Below, piece by piece: positions 36,110 through 45,450 of a stretch of 64,000 nucleotides of DNA. Location of the stretch: positions 496,001 through 560,000 of the forward strand of contig NZ_PCQA01000001.1 in assembly GCF_002979915.1 (NCBI RefSeq), in the 5' to 3' direction. The stretch is from Arthrobacter sp. MYb213. Lineage in GTDB: Bacteria > Actinomycetota > Actinomycetes > Actinomycetales > Micrococcaceae. The notes beneath the pieces were generated by a model. That model saw only the letters and a list, made by a program, of their open reading frames with translations, searched no databases and was not told the origin of the DNA. Both the position numbers and the translations under genes were made by a program. Numbering within the stretch: position 1 is the stretch's first letter; every line of letters starts with the position of its first letter.

Positions 36110-37711
36110 TTAGGTCAGTGAGACCAATTCCAGGTAGCCCTCGTTGAACAAGTCCTCGTCGCCGTCAGGCAAGATGACCACGCGCTCGGGCTTCAGTGCC
36201 ATCACTGCGCCCTCATCGTGGCTGACCATCACTACGGCGCCTGGGAAGCTGGACAGTGCACCAAGTACCTCGGCACGCGAGGCCGGGTCAAGGTTGTTAG
36301 TAGGCTCATCGAGCAGCAGAACGTTAGCGCTGGAAGCCACGATAGTAGCCAAGGCCAGACGGGTCTTCTCACCACCGGAGAGTACTCCGGCTGGCTTCGA
36401 GACGTCGTCGCCAACAAACATGAAAGAACCAAGAATCGAACGCACGTCGGCATCGCCGAGGTGTTCCGGCGCGTTGCGGCGCATATTTTCAAGCACCGTC
36501 GCATCCGGATCCAGGGTGTCGTGCTCCTGGGCGAAGTAACCGATCTTCAAACCGTGTCCCGGAATGATCGTTCCGGTATCTGGTTGCGAAACGCCGGCAA
36601 GCATCCGCAGCAAGGTGGTCTTACCCGCGCCGTTCAGGCCCAGGATGACTACCTTTGATCCCCGGTCGATAGCCAGCGATACATCGGTGAAGATTTCCAA
36701 GGAACCGTAGGCCTTCGATAGGCCCTCGGCCATCATTGGGGTCTTGCCACAAGGGGCTGGATCCGGGAAGCGCAAAGCTGCAACACGATCGTTCGCGCGT
36801 ACTTCTTCCAGGCCCGAGAGCATGCGGTCAACACGCTTGAGCATCGATTGCGCGGCGGAAGCGCCGGAGGCACGAGCCTTCATCTTGTTGGCCTGAGCCA
36901 TCAAGACCGAAGCCTTCTTCTCAATGTTGCCGCGCTCGCGCTTACGAGCACGCTCATCGGTTTCGCGCTGAGTCTGGTAACGCTTCCAGTTCATGTTGTA
37001 CACATCAACCGTGGCGCGGTTAGCGTCAAGGAAGAGCACCTTGTTCACGGTGGCATCCAACAGGCCGGTGTCGTGACTGATCATCAGCACGCCGCCGGTG
37101 TAGTTCTTGATGAAGTCACGCAACCAGGTGATGGAATCGGCGTCCAAGTGGTTAGTTGGCTCATCGAGCAGCAACGTTTCGGCGTCCGAGTAAAGGATGC
37201 GGGCAAGCTCCACACGGCGGCGCTGACCACCGGATAGGGTGCGCAATGGCTGCTCAAGAATACGTTCTGGCAAATCTAGGTTAGAACAGATGGCCGCGGC
37301 TTCGGATTCGGCAGAGTAGCCGCCGGCAGCCATAAACTCGGCTTCCAGACGGTCATATCGGCCCATGGCCTTGTTCGCTACGGACGCGTCATCGCTAGCC
37401 ATCTCATCGCGGGCCTTAGCCAGCTTATTGAGTACAACGTCTAGGCCACGAGCGGCGAGAATGCGATCCTTCGCCAGCTGCTCCATGTCCTCGGTCTTCG
37501 GATCCTGTGGCAGGTAGCCAATGGAACCCTTCAGCGAGACGTTACCGCTAGCCGGCTGGGATTCTCCGGCCAAGACCTTGGTCATGGTGGTCTTACCGGC
37601 ACCGTTTCGACCCACCAGTCCGATCTTGTCGCCCTTGTCGATGCGGAAATTTACTTCGTCCATCAGCAAGCGGGCGCCGACGCGTAGCTCAAGGTTGGCT
37701 ACGGAAATCAT
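36110..37711 (-). CDS. ABC-F family ATPase (ribosome-associated type)
   Basis: 533 residues from the ATG at 37711, with GAAAGGG upstream. Two ABC domains in one chain: Walker A GRNGAGKT (~40) and GLNGAGKT (~350), signatures LSGGQRRR (~157) and LSGGEKTR (~445), and a charged helical linker (~240-310) of the ABC-F type. No membrane helices. ABC-F proteins act on translating ribosomes; some protect from antibiotics, others are housekeeping. The subfamily cannot be told here. Confidence 0.9.
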   Translation of the reverse strand: MISVANLELRVGARLLMDEVNFRIDKGDKIGLVGRNGAGKTTMTKVLAGESQPASGNVSLKGSIGYLPQDPKTEDMEQLAKDRILAARGLDVVLNKLAKARDEMASDDASVANKAMGRYDRLEAEFMAAGGYSAESEAAAICSNLDLPERILEQPLRTLSGGQRRRVELARILYSDAETLLLDEPTNHLDADSITWLRDFIKNYTGGVLMISHDTGLLDATVNKVLFLDANRATVDVYNMNWKRYQTQRETDERARKRERGNIEKKASVLMAQANKMKARASGASAAQSMLKRVDRMLSGLEEVRANDRVAALRFPDPAPCGKTPMMAEGLSKAYGSLEIFTDVSLAIDRGSKVVILGLNGAGKTTLLRMLAGVSQPDTGTIIPGHGLKIGYFAQEHDTLDPDATVLENMRRNAPEHLGDADVRSILGSFMFVGDDVSKPAGVLSGGEKTRLALATIVASSANVLLLDEPTNNLDPASRAEVLGALSSFPGAVVMVSHDEGAVMALKPERVVILPDGDEDLFNEGYLELVSLT

Positions 37712-37837
37712 ATGGTGTGGCCCTTTCAAAACGGGGTAAGGAAAAACTATTCGCCCTTATAAAGGGCAACTTGTCTATCCTACCGGTCGTATAGGCGGGA
37801 TCAGGCTTACTGTGTGCGAACCAACATCTTAACGCTC

Positions 37838-37871
37838 ACTGCCCGGCACCCAATATGGGGTGCCGGGCAGT
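37838..37871 (-). terminator. Strong hairpin after the alarmone synthetase gene
   Basis: ACTGCCCGGCACCC - 6-base loop - GGGTGCCGGGCAGT, a perfect 14-base stem directly downstream of the minus-strand stop; only a weak T tract follows. Confidence 0.6.
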
Positions 37872-37875
37872 TGCG

Positions 37876-38973
37876 CTAACGACGCTGTGTGGAGCGGAAA
37901 TCTTTCATTTGAATCAGCCTGCGACGAAGCGAAGCCTCGCGTTTCAAATCCGAACCGCTGGTCTTATCGATATGGGCTTTGCCAAAACGCCAAAGCAACA
38001 CGTCGTCAAGCAGCCTATCTGGCCCCGGAGAATACCGGTGATCCAATGCGGCGCGAACCTCGGTGACCACATTTGCATCCAAAAGTTCGGCCAGCTGCCA
38101 GGTCTGATCGATGCCATGGGAACCGAGCAATTCGGCGGCCCAAGACCAGTCATCGTCGCGCTTGCGGTCCACGTGTGGGAGCAGGGTCTGCCAGATTTCG
38201 CCGATTTTTTCGCCGGTCAGCTTCTGCGTGCCTACACCTTCGCGGTCGTGATAACCGTTCATCCGATGGTAGAGATCATCAATGTCGGTGAAGTAGTTTT
38301 CCACGGTTTCGAGCATGGCCGCGGTGGCGGTGAAATGCCTGTCGATCTGCGGGTTCCACGCGGCTTCACCCGGATGCTTAAAGCGGATGTCATGTTCCAT
38401 CTCGCTCCACGCATGCTGGAGTACCGTACGGATCTGCACCTCAAAGACGAAGTTTCCACTGGGTACCACCGGTTTGCCCAAAGCCGTTTGGAACTTTGAC
38501 ACGCTCGGTTCATTGCGGGTTTTGAGCAGCAGGTGACGAGAGGAGTAACCATAGGTTCCGGATTCCACCGAACCAATGTCTTTCTCTCGGTCGCTGCGGC
38601 AATCAAAGTCCTCGCGGTGCGCCTTGATGAGCGTGGCTACCTGCTGGATTTCATGGGGAAGCATCACGATAATGCGCAAACCCACCATGTCGTGGATTTC
38701 CCGTAGCGGGTTAGGGAACTCCAAGACCGGGTTTGAATCTGGAGTTTCCTGTAACTGGCGCGAAGCCTTTGCTCGGAAGGACTCGGCGGTCTTCACTCGT
38801 CCGGTCACAAACAAGGGTTGGACTTCACTATCGATAAACAGCGAGCGAATTTTTGATTTCATCGCCCGCAACACCTCATCAAGTTCCTGACCCACGGTTC
38901 CAAAACGAGACACCGCCTCGTCGATTTGTTCGCTGAACTGTTCCGGTTCGGTGTTGCTGGTCAATTGATCCAT
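37876..38973 (-). CDS. RelA/SpoT-domain alarmone synthetase
   Basis: 365 residues, longer than a ~210-residue small alarmone synthetase. Synthetase motifs: RVKTAESFRAK (~58-68), IHDMVGLRI (~92-100), GTYGYSSRH (~140), EVQIRTVLQHAWSEMEHD (~183-200); no HD hydrolase domain and no TGS/ACT. The ~165-residue C-terminal part is helical and unassigned. It should transfer pyrophosphate from ATP to GTP/GDP. An AGGAGG site precedes the ATG. A DUF2637 membrane-protein gene lies 58 bases upstream on the same strand, probably co-transcribed. Confidence 0.85.
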   Translation of the reverse strand: MDQLTSNTEPEQFSEQIDEAVSRFGTVGQELDEVLRAMKSKIRSLFIDSEVQPLFVTGRVKTAESFRAKASRQLQETPDSNPVLEFPNPLREIHDMVGLRIIVMLPHEIQQVATLIKAHREDFDCRSDREKDIGSVESGTYGYSSRHLLLKTRNEPSVSKFQTALGKPVVPSGNFVFEVQIRTVLQHAWSEMEHDIRFKHPGEAAWNPQIDRHFTATAAMLETVENYFTDIDDLYHRMNGYHDREGVGTQKLTGEKIGEIWQTLLPHVDRKRDDDWSWAAELLGSHGIDQTWQLAELLDANVVTEVRAALDHRYSPGPDRLLDDVLLWRFGKAHIDKTSGSDLKREASLRRRLIQMKDFRSTQRR

Positions 38974-39031
38974 GGTGGTGCCTCCTAATGTAATGAAATG
39001 CCGTGGGTGATCGATGCGGTGCGCGCCCTAA

Positions 39032-39805
39032 CTATGGGCGGGTCAGGCGCTTAGCCATATCCTCGTACAACGGGGCCTTATCTTCGCCAGCCTGCTTAGC
39101 AGCGGTAGCTGGTTTAGCGGCTGCCGGAGCCACTGCTGGAGCCTGCTTCAGCGGGGTAACCTTTTCCGAGCGCGACTGAGCAATAGCCTCGGCCCGAGCT
39201 CGGGCGATAGCGTCCTGGTGTTCTTGTTCTAGCTGAGCCACGCGCTCGGCTTCTGCCTGCTGTGCATCAGAAAGGGCGGAGTTGTAACCGTCGTCGTAGG
39301 CGACGCCGTACTTCTCGGCATTGATCTGCTCTTCGTCATAGTCGAAGGCAGCGCGAAGCTTCGCAGCTTCAGACTTCTTCTGGTACATGTGCACGGTCAG
39401 GTGGGTGATGGCCAACAACACGATAGGAGGCATGGCCGCAACGAGTGCCGATACCAGCGGTGGCACACCGTTAACAATGGAATCCACGGTAAGGATCGCG
39501 TGCGTGGAGTTTGCTGCGGTCGAGACGATCGCGCCAAAGAACAGCAGGGACCACGGGTAGATCATTGCTTTACGGTTGAAGCCGTTAAGCGCCACGATGG
39601 CAACGGTGGCCGCCACGATCATGCCGTCAATGATGATTGGCCAGATCCAGGCCAGGTTTGCCTGAATGCCGGAGCGTTCAGCCAAGTCGGTCAGCGCCGC
39701 GAAGGATAGTACGAATGCACCAATCGCGATCAGGACCGTGGCTCCTACGGCGGTGCCAAGGACGGCGCGGTGCGGTTCGTGCGGAATTTCTTGCTGAGTA
39801 TCCAT
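39032..39805 (-). CDS. DUF2637 membrane protein with charged Ala-rich tail
   Basis: 257 residues. Four membrane helices (~20-40, 50-70, 80-98, 110-135) form the DUF2637 domain; the C-terminal ~120 residues are a coiled, Glu/Ala/Gln-rich and then Pro/Ala/Lys-rich cytoplasmic tail. DUF2637 is seen on actinobacterial chromosomes and plasmids and has no proven function. It precedes the alarmone synthetase gene on the same strand. Confidence 0.78.
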   Translation of the reverse strand: MDTQQEIPHEPHRAVLGTAVGATVLIAIGAFVLSFAALTDLAERSGIQANLAWIWPIIIDGMIVAATVAIVALNGFNRKAMIYPWSLLFFGAIVSTAANSTHAILTVDSIVNGVPPLVSALVAAMPPIVLLAITHLTVHMYQKKSEAAKLRAAFDYDEEQINAEKYGVAYDDGYNSALSDAQQAEAERVAQLEQEHQDAIARARAEAIAQSRSEKVTPLKQAPAVAPAAAKPATAAKQAGEDKAPLYEDMAKRLTRP

Positions 39806-39936
39806 GCTGCGGGGCAGGCCTAACTTTGGAGAGATGAATCGGAACGTCTTTTAAGCGAATGTGGTTGCCAGTTGTATCGGGTACCGGCCACCGGAACTAT
39901 TTTAGCCCCATCAGCTGACAGCTTGGTGGTGAACGA

Positions 39937-41037
39937 TTAGTGAATTCGCCGATCAACGAATCTGGTGCCGGTGAGCCTACCGGCTATTCCGCGGCCGGTT
40001 GGATCGCATAAGAGGAAGATTGAGCTCAGGATGAGGTAGCCAAATACCAACGCGCTGAGCCAGGCCCAGGGGCTTGCAGCCCAGATGCTGTCGGCAATTT
40101 GGAAAGCAAAAGAGATTCCCCCTAGACCCAGAATGCTGCGCACAAGGCCCTGCCATGCAGGTACTTGTAGTGTGTCTTTTCCAGCCACCCGAATCCAGGC
40201 ACAGCGTTGTCCTAGGCTGGCGCGTCCTGGCATGAGCGTGGGAAGCAAGAAGACCAGCAATACCGAGATCGTGGGAATCCAACGTTGGGTCAGGTCATAG
40301 GACGCTGGCGGGGCTCCAAGTTTTTCGGTGATCTCCAGCACGAAGGTGGTGAGCATCACCAGTCCAAGGGCAAAAGCGATATCGAAGCCGTTGGCCATAA
40401 AGCGCCGTAGCCTAGTCACCTTACGTGGCCCAGCCTTCAAGGCACTTTGTTCTCGTGGCCCGGTGAGCCACGCAAAGATTGGCAGGTACGCCACGATGGA
40501 TCCAAGCAGTGCGCCGAAGGTGTTCATCAAAAGATCATCAACATCGGCAACCCGGTAGGCACAGGTATACAGGCCCCAAATCCCGGTGTACTGAGTCAGC
40601 TCGATAGCCAAGCTGGCAGTGAGTCCGATGAGGGTTCCCAGAAATACGTTCCCGCGCAACCAGCGGACCGCTAGGATTCCGAGCGGCATGAACAAGATCA
40701 CATTAAAAAGGACCTGCCATAGCGTAAAACTGGTCAAAAAGTGACGCATTCCCAGTTCATAGGAGAGCGCAAAGTCATTGAGGAAGTTCAGCGGTTGTAG
40801 CTGAGGAACGGCCACTCCGGGCCGACAAAATGCGTTACGTGTATCGGGTAGCGGCAGCATGGTGTAGCTGAAGAGGCCAAAACCGTAGATTACTGCGGCA
40901 CCGGTGGTCAGCGTACGGCGCCAAGATAGGCGCCCATGGCGGTGATACTGGATGGCGAGTAGGAAAATACCTGCTGCGCCTAAGAAGAGGACACCGCCAA
41001 GCATGGCGATCGTCGCGGGCCAAAACATCGTTTGCAT
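39937..41037 (-). CDS. VanZ-RDD fusion membrane protein
   Basis: 366 residues. Residues ~1-195 are a VanZ-like domain (LMNTFGALLG with preceding ADVDD near 165-180); residues ~205-366 are an RDD domain (RRFMANGFDIAFALG near 210, LGQRCAWIRV, and the closing GTRFVDRR). Around nine helices in all. VanZ proteins affect glycopeptide or lipid handling in some Firmicutes; RDD proteins may move ions. Located just after the mannosyltransferase pair on the same strand, 75 bases downstream. Confidence 0.85.
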   Translation of the reverse strand: MQTMFWPATIAMLGGVLFLGAAGIFLLAIQYHRHGRLSWRRTLTTGAAVIYGFGLFSYTMLPLPDTRNAFCRPGVAVPQLQPLNFLNDFALSYELGMRHFLTSFTLWQVLFNVILFMPLGILAVRWLRGNVFLGTLIGLTASLAIELTQYTGIWGLYTCAYRVADVDDLLMNTFGALLGSIVAYLPIFAWLTGPREQSALKAGPRKVTRLRRFMANGFDIAFALGLVMLTTFVLEITEKLGAPPASYDLTQRWIPTISVLLVFLLPTLMPGRASLGQRCAWIRVAGKDTLQVPAWQGLVRSILGLGGISFAFQIADSIWAASPWAWLSALVFGYLILSSIFLLCDPTGRGIAGRLTGTRFVDRRIH

Positions 41038-41112
41038 ATTTCTATCTAAGCCGAGAAAAATACGCGCAACCTGTGACGTCTGGTGTGAGACCAGTAATTG
41101 TTAGCTGGATGC

Positions 41113-42609
41113 TTACTGAATGGGAGCTGGTCCCGTGTCTCCGCTAAGTACGGTGCGCGTCTTCCGGTCGAAGCGGAAAAGACCGGCAAATAAACCAACC
41201 GCCAGCACCGCCGCAAACACCCGCAGCAACCACACAATATGCCATTGTTCAATCGAGAGTTGATCCACAAAGACCACCACAAGGATCAAGCTGGCCAAAT
41301 AGATCATCAGCTTCTCAGAGGCCCAAGAAACACGGTGTGAGATCGCGAAGAGCGCGATCATCCACAAGATATACCAGGGCTGGATGATCGGGGCAAGCAA
41401 AATCACTGCAGACAGTGCCCAGGCGGCCAGACGCACTGGCCGAGAAATATCTTTAGCCAGTGCAAGCCGCGCAACGATCGCCACAGAAACGAGCTGAAAA
41501 ACGAATACCACGATGCTCTGTGTCAGGCTGGCCGAGCCGCCCAGTGCTCCCACCAGCATGCCAAGCAACCAACCAGTCAAGCCCACCGGAGCATATGGGA
41601 AAGCTGCATCCCCGGCGGTAAACATGGCCGGCAGCCATCCGAACCAGAGGTTAGTCACCGCGCCGATGATAGTTAACCAGATCAGGCAGTAGCAGAACAC
41701 CTTCAGCCAAACTATGCATCTTGCGCGCAAGGACTTATCGCGGCCTAACAAGATCAATCCAATAAATGGCAGCACCAAGAGCACAATCGGTTTCACGGAT
41801 ACCGCGATAGCTAAAGCCAACGTGGCCGCCATGGGTCGACGGTCATAGGCCAGCGCGAATGCGCTAAACACTCCAGCAATCATCAACGCGTCATTGTGAG
41901 CGCCGCCGATCATGGTCAACAAGAACAGTGGATTTCCCACGATGGCCCAGTTAGCCCACTTTGGATTTTGTCCCATTTTTTTCGCCAGTTTGGCGGTGAA
42001 ATGAAAACAGCCGATAACCCCAAGTAACGCGGTAATGCGCAGGAGCCCTACTCCAATTTCAGGCACCCCGTTGGAGACAAAATAAATGATGCGCGAAAGT
42101 ACTAAGAAGAACGGACCGTAGGGGGACGGCGATTGGGCCCAGAGCCCATCCGAGCCACCTTCAAACCAACCAGGCAGAGCCGAAATACCTTCACGATACG
42201 GAGACTTATCGGCATGAAGCATCCGACCTTGGGCAAGATACGAGTAAACATCACGACTGAGAATTGGGAAGGAAAACATCAATGGTGCCGACCATTTAAT
42301 GAACAGCTGCGCCAGCTGTCGTGTGCTGATCAGTTGTGCAGTATCAACTAGCGGGCGAGCCAGAATCCAAACTCGGGTCAACCACGCCAAACCTGCTGCC
42401 ATTAAAATAATGCAGCTAATAACTCCCCATGCTTCGGTGCGGAATTCGATAAAAAATCCGCTCCGGGCCAGCGGAGAGAGCTGACTACGCGGAAACCAAC
42501 CGATACCCCAAGACGCTACGGTGATCATCACCGAAGCGGCAAAACCTTGCCAACCTAGGGCCTTCAGCGACACTCCACGTCGCAATAGTTTTTGCACCAG
42601 CAAACTCAC
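41113..42609 (-). CDS. GT-C polyprenol-phosphomannose alpha-mannosyltransferase (MptB-like), copy 2
   Basis: 498 residues, about 12-13 helices. The first extracytoplasmic loop has SRDVYSYLAQGRML, the acidic active-site loop of this actinobacterial family, then GSDGLWAQSPSPYGP, and the helix-rich AHNDALM segment. MptB-type enzymes add alpha-1,6-mannose from polyprenol-phosphate to build lipomannan outside the membrane. The GTG start overlaps the upstream paralogue's stop (GTGA), so both are made together. Confidence 0.83.
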   Translation of the reverse strand: MSLLVQKLLRRGVSLKALGWQGFAASVMITVASWGIGWFPRSQLSPLARSGFFIEFRTEAWGVISCIILMAAGLAWLTRVWILARPLVDTAQLISTRQLAQLFIKWSAPLMFSFPILSRDVYSYLAQGRMLHADKSPYREGISALPGWFEGGSDGLWAQSPSPYGPFFLVLSRIIYFVSNGVPEIGVGLLRITALLGVIGCFHFTAKLAKKMGQNPKWANWAIVGNPLFLLTMIGGAHNDALMIAGVFSAFALAYDRRPMAATLALAIAVSVKPIVLLVLPFIGLILLGRDKSLRARCIVWLKVFCYCLIWLTIIGAVTNLWFGWLPAMFTAGDAAFPYAPVGLTGWLLGMLVGALGGSASLTQSIVVFVFQLVSVAIVARLALAKDISRPVRLAAWALSAVILLAPIIQPWYILWMIALFAISHRVSWASEKLMIYLASLILVVVFVDQLSIEQWHIVWLLRVFAAVLAVGLFAGLFRFDRKTRTVLSGDTGPAPIQ

Positions 42610-44129
42610 TTGACTTTCTTTTTCAGCCAGTTCGTGGAGCTCAGTAGCTCGGGACAGATTTTTTTAGTCTTGGGATCCAAGAAGACCAGGTACAGCGCAC
42701 AGAGAATCGAAATTCCCCAGGAGATAAGTTGCACCCGTGGAACTAAGTCTTCTTGAAGGAACTGCCAGACGAAAATTTGATCCGCTGCTTGGTAAGCCAA
42801 GAAGAATATCGTGGTGATGTGTAACCAGAGCATCTGCCAGTCATCGCGCAAGCCGGTCGCCGCGAAGAACGGCAACAACCACAGCAGATACCACGGCTGG
42901 ATTACCGGAGAAAGCACCACAATTGCCGCATACGCGATACCCATGCGTTGGACGAGATGTGAGTATTTCCCGCGGAACATCAGCACAATGGCAAGCCCCA
43001 CACCGAGCAATCGTCCACCGGTTTTTATGATCGATAGTACCCAGTCGGTTTCCATGCCAAATGAGCCAAAAATGCCTTGCAACGCGATGGTTAACATTCC
43101 CAGTGGCGCAACAACAGAGACACCGGTACCGGTGTAGTTCAGCAGCACGCTGAGCCAGCCAAACCAGTAGCCGTTTAGCCAGCCCACGAGGGTCATGAGA
43201 ACCAAGAAGATGGAACCGGAGTAGAACCAATACAGGAATCGGCGCGGCCATTTGGCTTCCGGTCCGGCCCACAGCAAACCGATAAACGGCAGCAATACCA
43301 GGGTTATTGGCTTGACACCGATCGAGGCCGCGAGCACCACAATCGCCCAAAAACCGTGTCGTTTACAAGCCAAATACACGGCCCACACCGATAGGCCAGT
43401 CATCAGCGCATCATTATGTGCACTTGCCACAAAGTTCACGAGGAAGAGCGGGTTCGCCACGGTCATCCACGTTGCCTTGGCGCCGGAAACCGAATGAAGC
43501 TCGGCCAGTTTGGGAACATAACGCAGGCACAGTAGGACACCGATGACCGCGATGGCGCGGAAGGCAAGAACAGCCGCATCGGTAGACCCGCCAACGATGT
43601 TGACCACGATGTATTCAATGGTCAAAAACAGTGGCCCATAGGGAGTGCCATCTTGAGCCCACATGGTGTCAGCACCTAGCTGGAACCAATTATTCAGGCT
43701 TGAAATGCCATCTACATAAGGATCTTGACCGGCATCGACTAAACGACCTTGCCCAATGTAAGCAAAAACGTCGCGGCTCATGATGGGAAGTGCGATAAGC
43801 ATTGGAATGCTCCAAAGCATCACCGCGCGCTGCACAATCTTGAGCGAGCCGTCGCCCCAGGTTTTTAGCTTCTGCCCTAGGCGCCACCACGCACGGAAAA
43901 GCAACCAGCAACCAAGTGCCAACAAGATCACGCAAATGGTGACGCCGGCGGTCTCGGTTCGCACCATGATGAAAAAAGGATCACGGTTCAGCGGTGAAAC
44001 GCTGGCCAACCAACCCGTACCAAAGGATCCGAAGAGGATCATCGAGGAGCCGATTATGCCGCTAAGCAATGTCTTATTAACACCCGCGTATGGCTGGGGA
44101 GCTAGAACTTCTGCCTTACTAGCGGACAC
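42606..44129 (-). CDS. GT-C polyprenol-phosphomannose alpha-mannosyltransferase (MptB-like), copy 1
   Basis: 507 residues from the GTG at 44129, which has GAGGTG upstream; an in-frame TTG at 44156 is less likely. Same layout as its neighbour: SRDVFAYIGQGRLV, GADTMWAQDGTPYGPLF and SAHNDALM. The two differ enough to be old paralogues and may carry out successive mannose additions (chain start and elongation) in lipomannan assembly. No mannose-phosphate-polyprenol synthase gene lies in the window. Confidence 0.83.
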   Translation of the reverse strand: MSASKAEVLAPQPYAGVNKTLLSGIIGSSMILFGSFGTGWLASVSPLNRDPFFIMVRTETAGVTICVILLALGCWLLFRAWWRLGQKLKTWGDGSLKIVQRAVMLWSIPMLIALPIMSRDVFAYIGQGRLVDAGQDPYVDGISSLNNWFQLGADTMWAQDGTPYGPLFLTIEYIVVNIVGGSTDAAVLAFRAIAVIGVLLCLRYVPKLAELHSVSGAKATWMTVANPLFLVNFVASAHNDALMTGLSVWAVYLACKRHGFWAIVVLAASIGVKPITLVLLPFIGLLWAGPEAKWPRRFLYWFYSGSIFLVLMTLVGWLNGYWFGWLSVLLNYTGTGVSVVAPLGMLTIALQGIFGSFGMETDWVLSIIKTGGRLLGVGLAIVLMFRGKYSHLVQRMGIAYAAIVVLSPVIQPWYLLWLLPFFAATGLRDDWQMLWLHITTIFFLAYQAADQIFVWQFLQEDLVPRVQLISWGISILCALYLVFLDPKTKKICPELLSSTNWLKKKVK

Positions 44130-44341
44130 CGTGACACCTCGTGCTGGATTGGACAAAAAGTTCGTTTAAAAAGAATGACGTTGCATCCGGTTAGCCAGTA
44201 CGTAGGCACATCGTTCAACGTCATGAAATCTCCCATGATTTTAGCATCGCACGCTATGCGCTTACCGGTGTGACACTGAGATGCCCGAAGCTTTCATGCC
44301 GTGCGCTGCCCCACAAGCTATCCAGAGGGTAGATTGGTTCC

Positions 44342-44956
44342 GTGGCTAGTAATTCAGAGAAAATTGTATGGATCGATTGCGAAATGACCGGTTTAGACCT
44401 GGTCCATGATGCGTTGATCGAGGTAGCGGTACTGATTACCGATTCGGACTTAAACATCATCGACGAGGGTATCCAGGTGGTTATCAAGCCTAGCGATGCC
44501 GCTTTGGCACAGATGGGTGACTTCGTTCGCAATATGCATCAGGTCTCCGGCTTGTTGATGGAGTTGGACGGCGGTATGCAAATGGAACAGGCCCAACGCC
44601 TGGTAATGGACTACATCCGAAAACACGTCCCAGAGCCGAACAAGGCTCTACTGGGAGGAAACTCGGTAGGCACCGATAAGAACTTCTTGGCACGCGATAT
44701 GCCAGAAATCATTGATCACCTGCACTACCGCATCATCGACGTTTCGACCTTGAAGGAACTAAGTCGGCGCTGGTTCACCAAGGCGCACTACGCTGCTCCT
44801 GCCAAGACCGGCAACCACCGCGCGTTGGGTGATATCCAGGACTCAATCGACGAGCTTCGTTACTATCGAGCCGCCATCATGGTTCCCTCCCCCGGACCAA
44901 CAACCGATCAGGCGCGCAAAATAGCTGCCGAGATCAGTACCACCGACGAAAAGTAA
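44342..44956 (+). CDS. orn: Oligoribonuclease
   Basis: 204 residues from a GTG. DEDDh exonuclease with WIDCEMTGLDL near the N-terminus, AQRLVMDYI near 80, and the closing NHRALGDIQDSI near 155 (His and Asp). It degrades 2-5-base RNA and signalling dinucleotides to mononucleotides. Monocistronic, with a terminator downstream, then tRNA-His. Confidence 0.95.
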   Translation: MASNSEKIVWIDCEMTGLDLVHDALIEVAVLITDSDLNIIDEGIQVVIKPSDAALAQMGDFVRNMHQVSGLLMELDGGMQMEQAQRLVMDYIRKHVPEPNKALLGGNSVGTDKNFLARDMPEIIDHLHYRIIDVSTLKELSRRWFTKAHYAAPAKTGNHRALGDIQDSIDELRYYRAAIMVPSPGPTTDQARKIAAEISTTDEK

Positions 44957-44965
44957 GCACTAGTC

Positions 44966-45014
44966 AGCCCCTTAAACCGCAGGTGATACACAACACAGCG
45001 ACTTAGGGGGCTTT
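44966..45014 (+). terminator. Probable orn terminator
   Basis: AGCCCCTTAA pairs with TTAGGGGGCT (10 bases, one G-U) around a 27-base loop and is followed by TTT. Confidence 0.5.
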
Positions 45015-45043
45015 CAAGTTGGCACTCACCCCCTGAGTATGTG

Positions 45044-45049
45044 TATAGT
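45044..45049 (+). promoter_or_regulatory. -10 box of tRNA-His unit 1
   Basis: TATAGT within TGTATAGTATTTCTCGTTGC, a segment repeated exactly before the second tRNA. Confidence 0.55.
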
Positions 45050-45113
45050 ATTTCTCGTTGCCAGATACGAAATCAGCTCGCAAAAGCGGAATGACTAGTA
45101 TCGAAGCGAACAT

Positions 45114-45190
45114 GGTGGGTATAGCTCAGTTGGTAGAGCGTCTGGTTGTGGTCCAGAAGGTCGCGGGTTCAAGCCCCGTTACTCACCCCA
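45114..45190 (+). tRNA. tRNA-His (GTG), copy 1
   Basis: Acceptor GTGGGTA/TACTCAC, D loop AGCTCAGTTGGTAGAGC, anticodon stem TCTGG/CCAGA around TTGTGGT (anticodon GTG), T arm GCGGGTTCAAGCCCCGT, encoded CCA. G at 45114 faces the discriminator C (45187), the extra G-1:C73 pair that marks tRNA-His. Confidence 0.97.
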
Positions 45191-45193
45191 GAC

Positions 45194-45238
45194 AAACGGT
45201 CTGATTCGAAACGTAAGTTTTGAGTCAGACCGTTTTTT
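45194..45238 (+). terminator. Terminator of tRNA-His unit 1
   Basis: AAACGGTCTGA ... TCAGACCGTTTTTT, eleven paired bases and a T run. Confidence 0.85.
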
Positions 45239-45301
45239 GTTTCCCTGCGGACTTCATGACCTCAAAGGTCACCCGATTATTAGTTTCACTCCAGATGCAT
45301 G

Positions 45302-45307
45302 TATAGT
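45302..45307 (+). promoter_or_regulatory. -10 box of tRNA-His unit 2
   Basis: TATAGT in the same TGTATAGTATTTCTCGTTGC block as in unit 1, 258 bases downstream of it. Confidence 0.55.
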
Positions 45308-45370
45308 ATTTCTCGTTGCTTGAAATCAGTTTGAAGGCTCTAGCCGTCCGACTAGTCACAAAGTAATCAT

Positions 45371-45447
45371 GGTGGGTATAGCTCAGTTGGTAGAGCGTCT
45401 GGTTGTGGTCCAGAAGGTCGCGGGTTCAAGCCCCGTTACTCACCCCA
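45371..45447 (+). tRNA. tRNA-His (GTG), copy 2
   Basis: Base-for-base identical to the copy at 45114-45190, including G-1, the discriminator C and the encoded CCA. Confidence 0.97.
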
Positions 45448-45450
45448 GAC

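Noticed and set aside
37855-38499. 214-codon frame antisense to the alarmone synthetase
   Set aside because: No ribosome site, starts inside the terminator hairpin, and the opposite strand has clear RelA/SpoT motifs.
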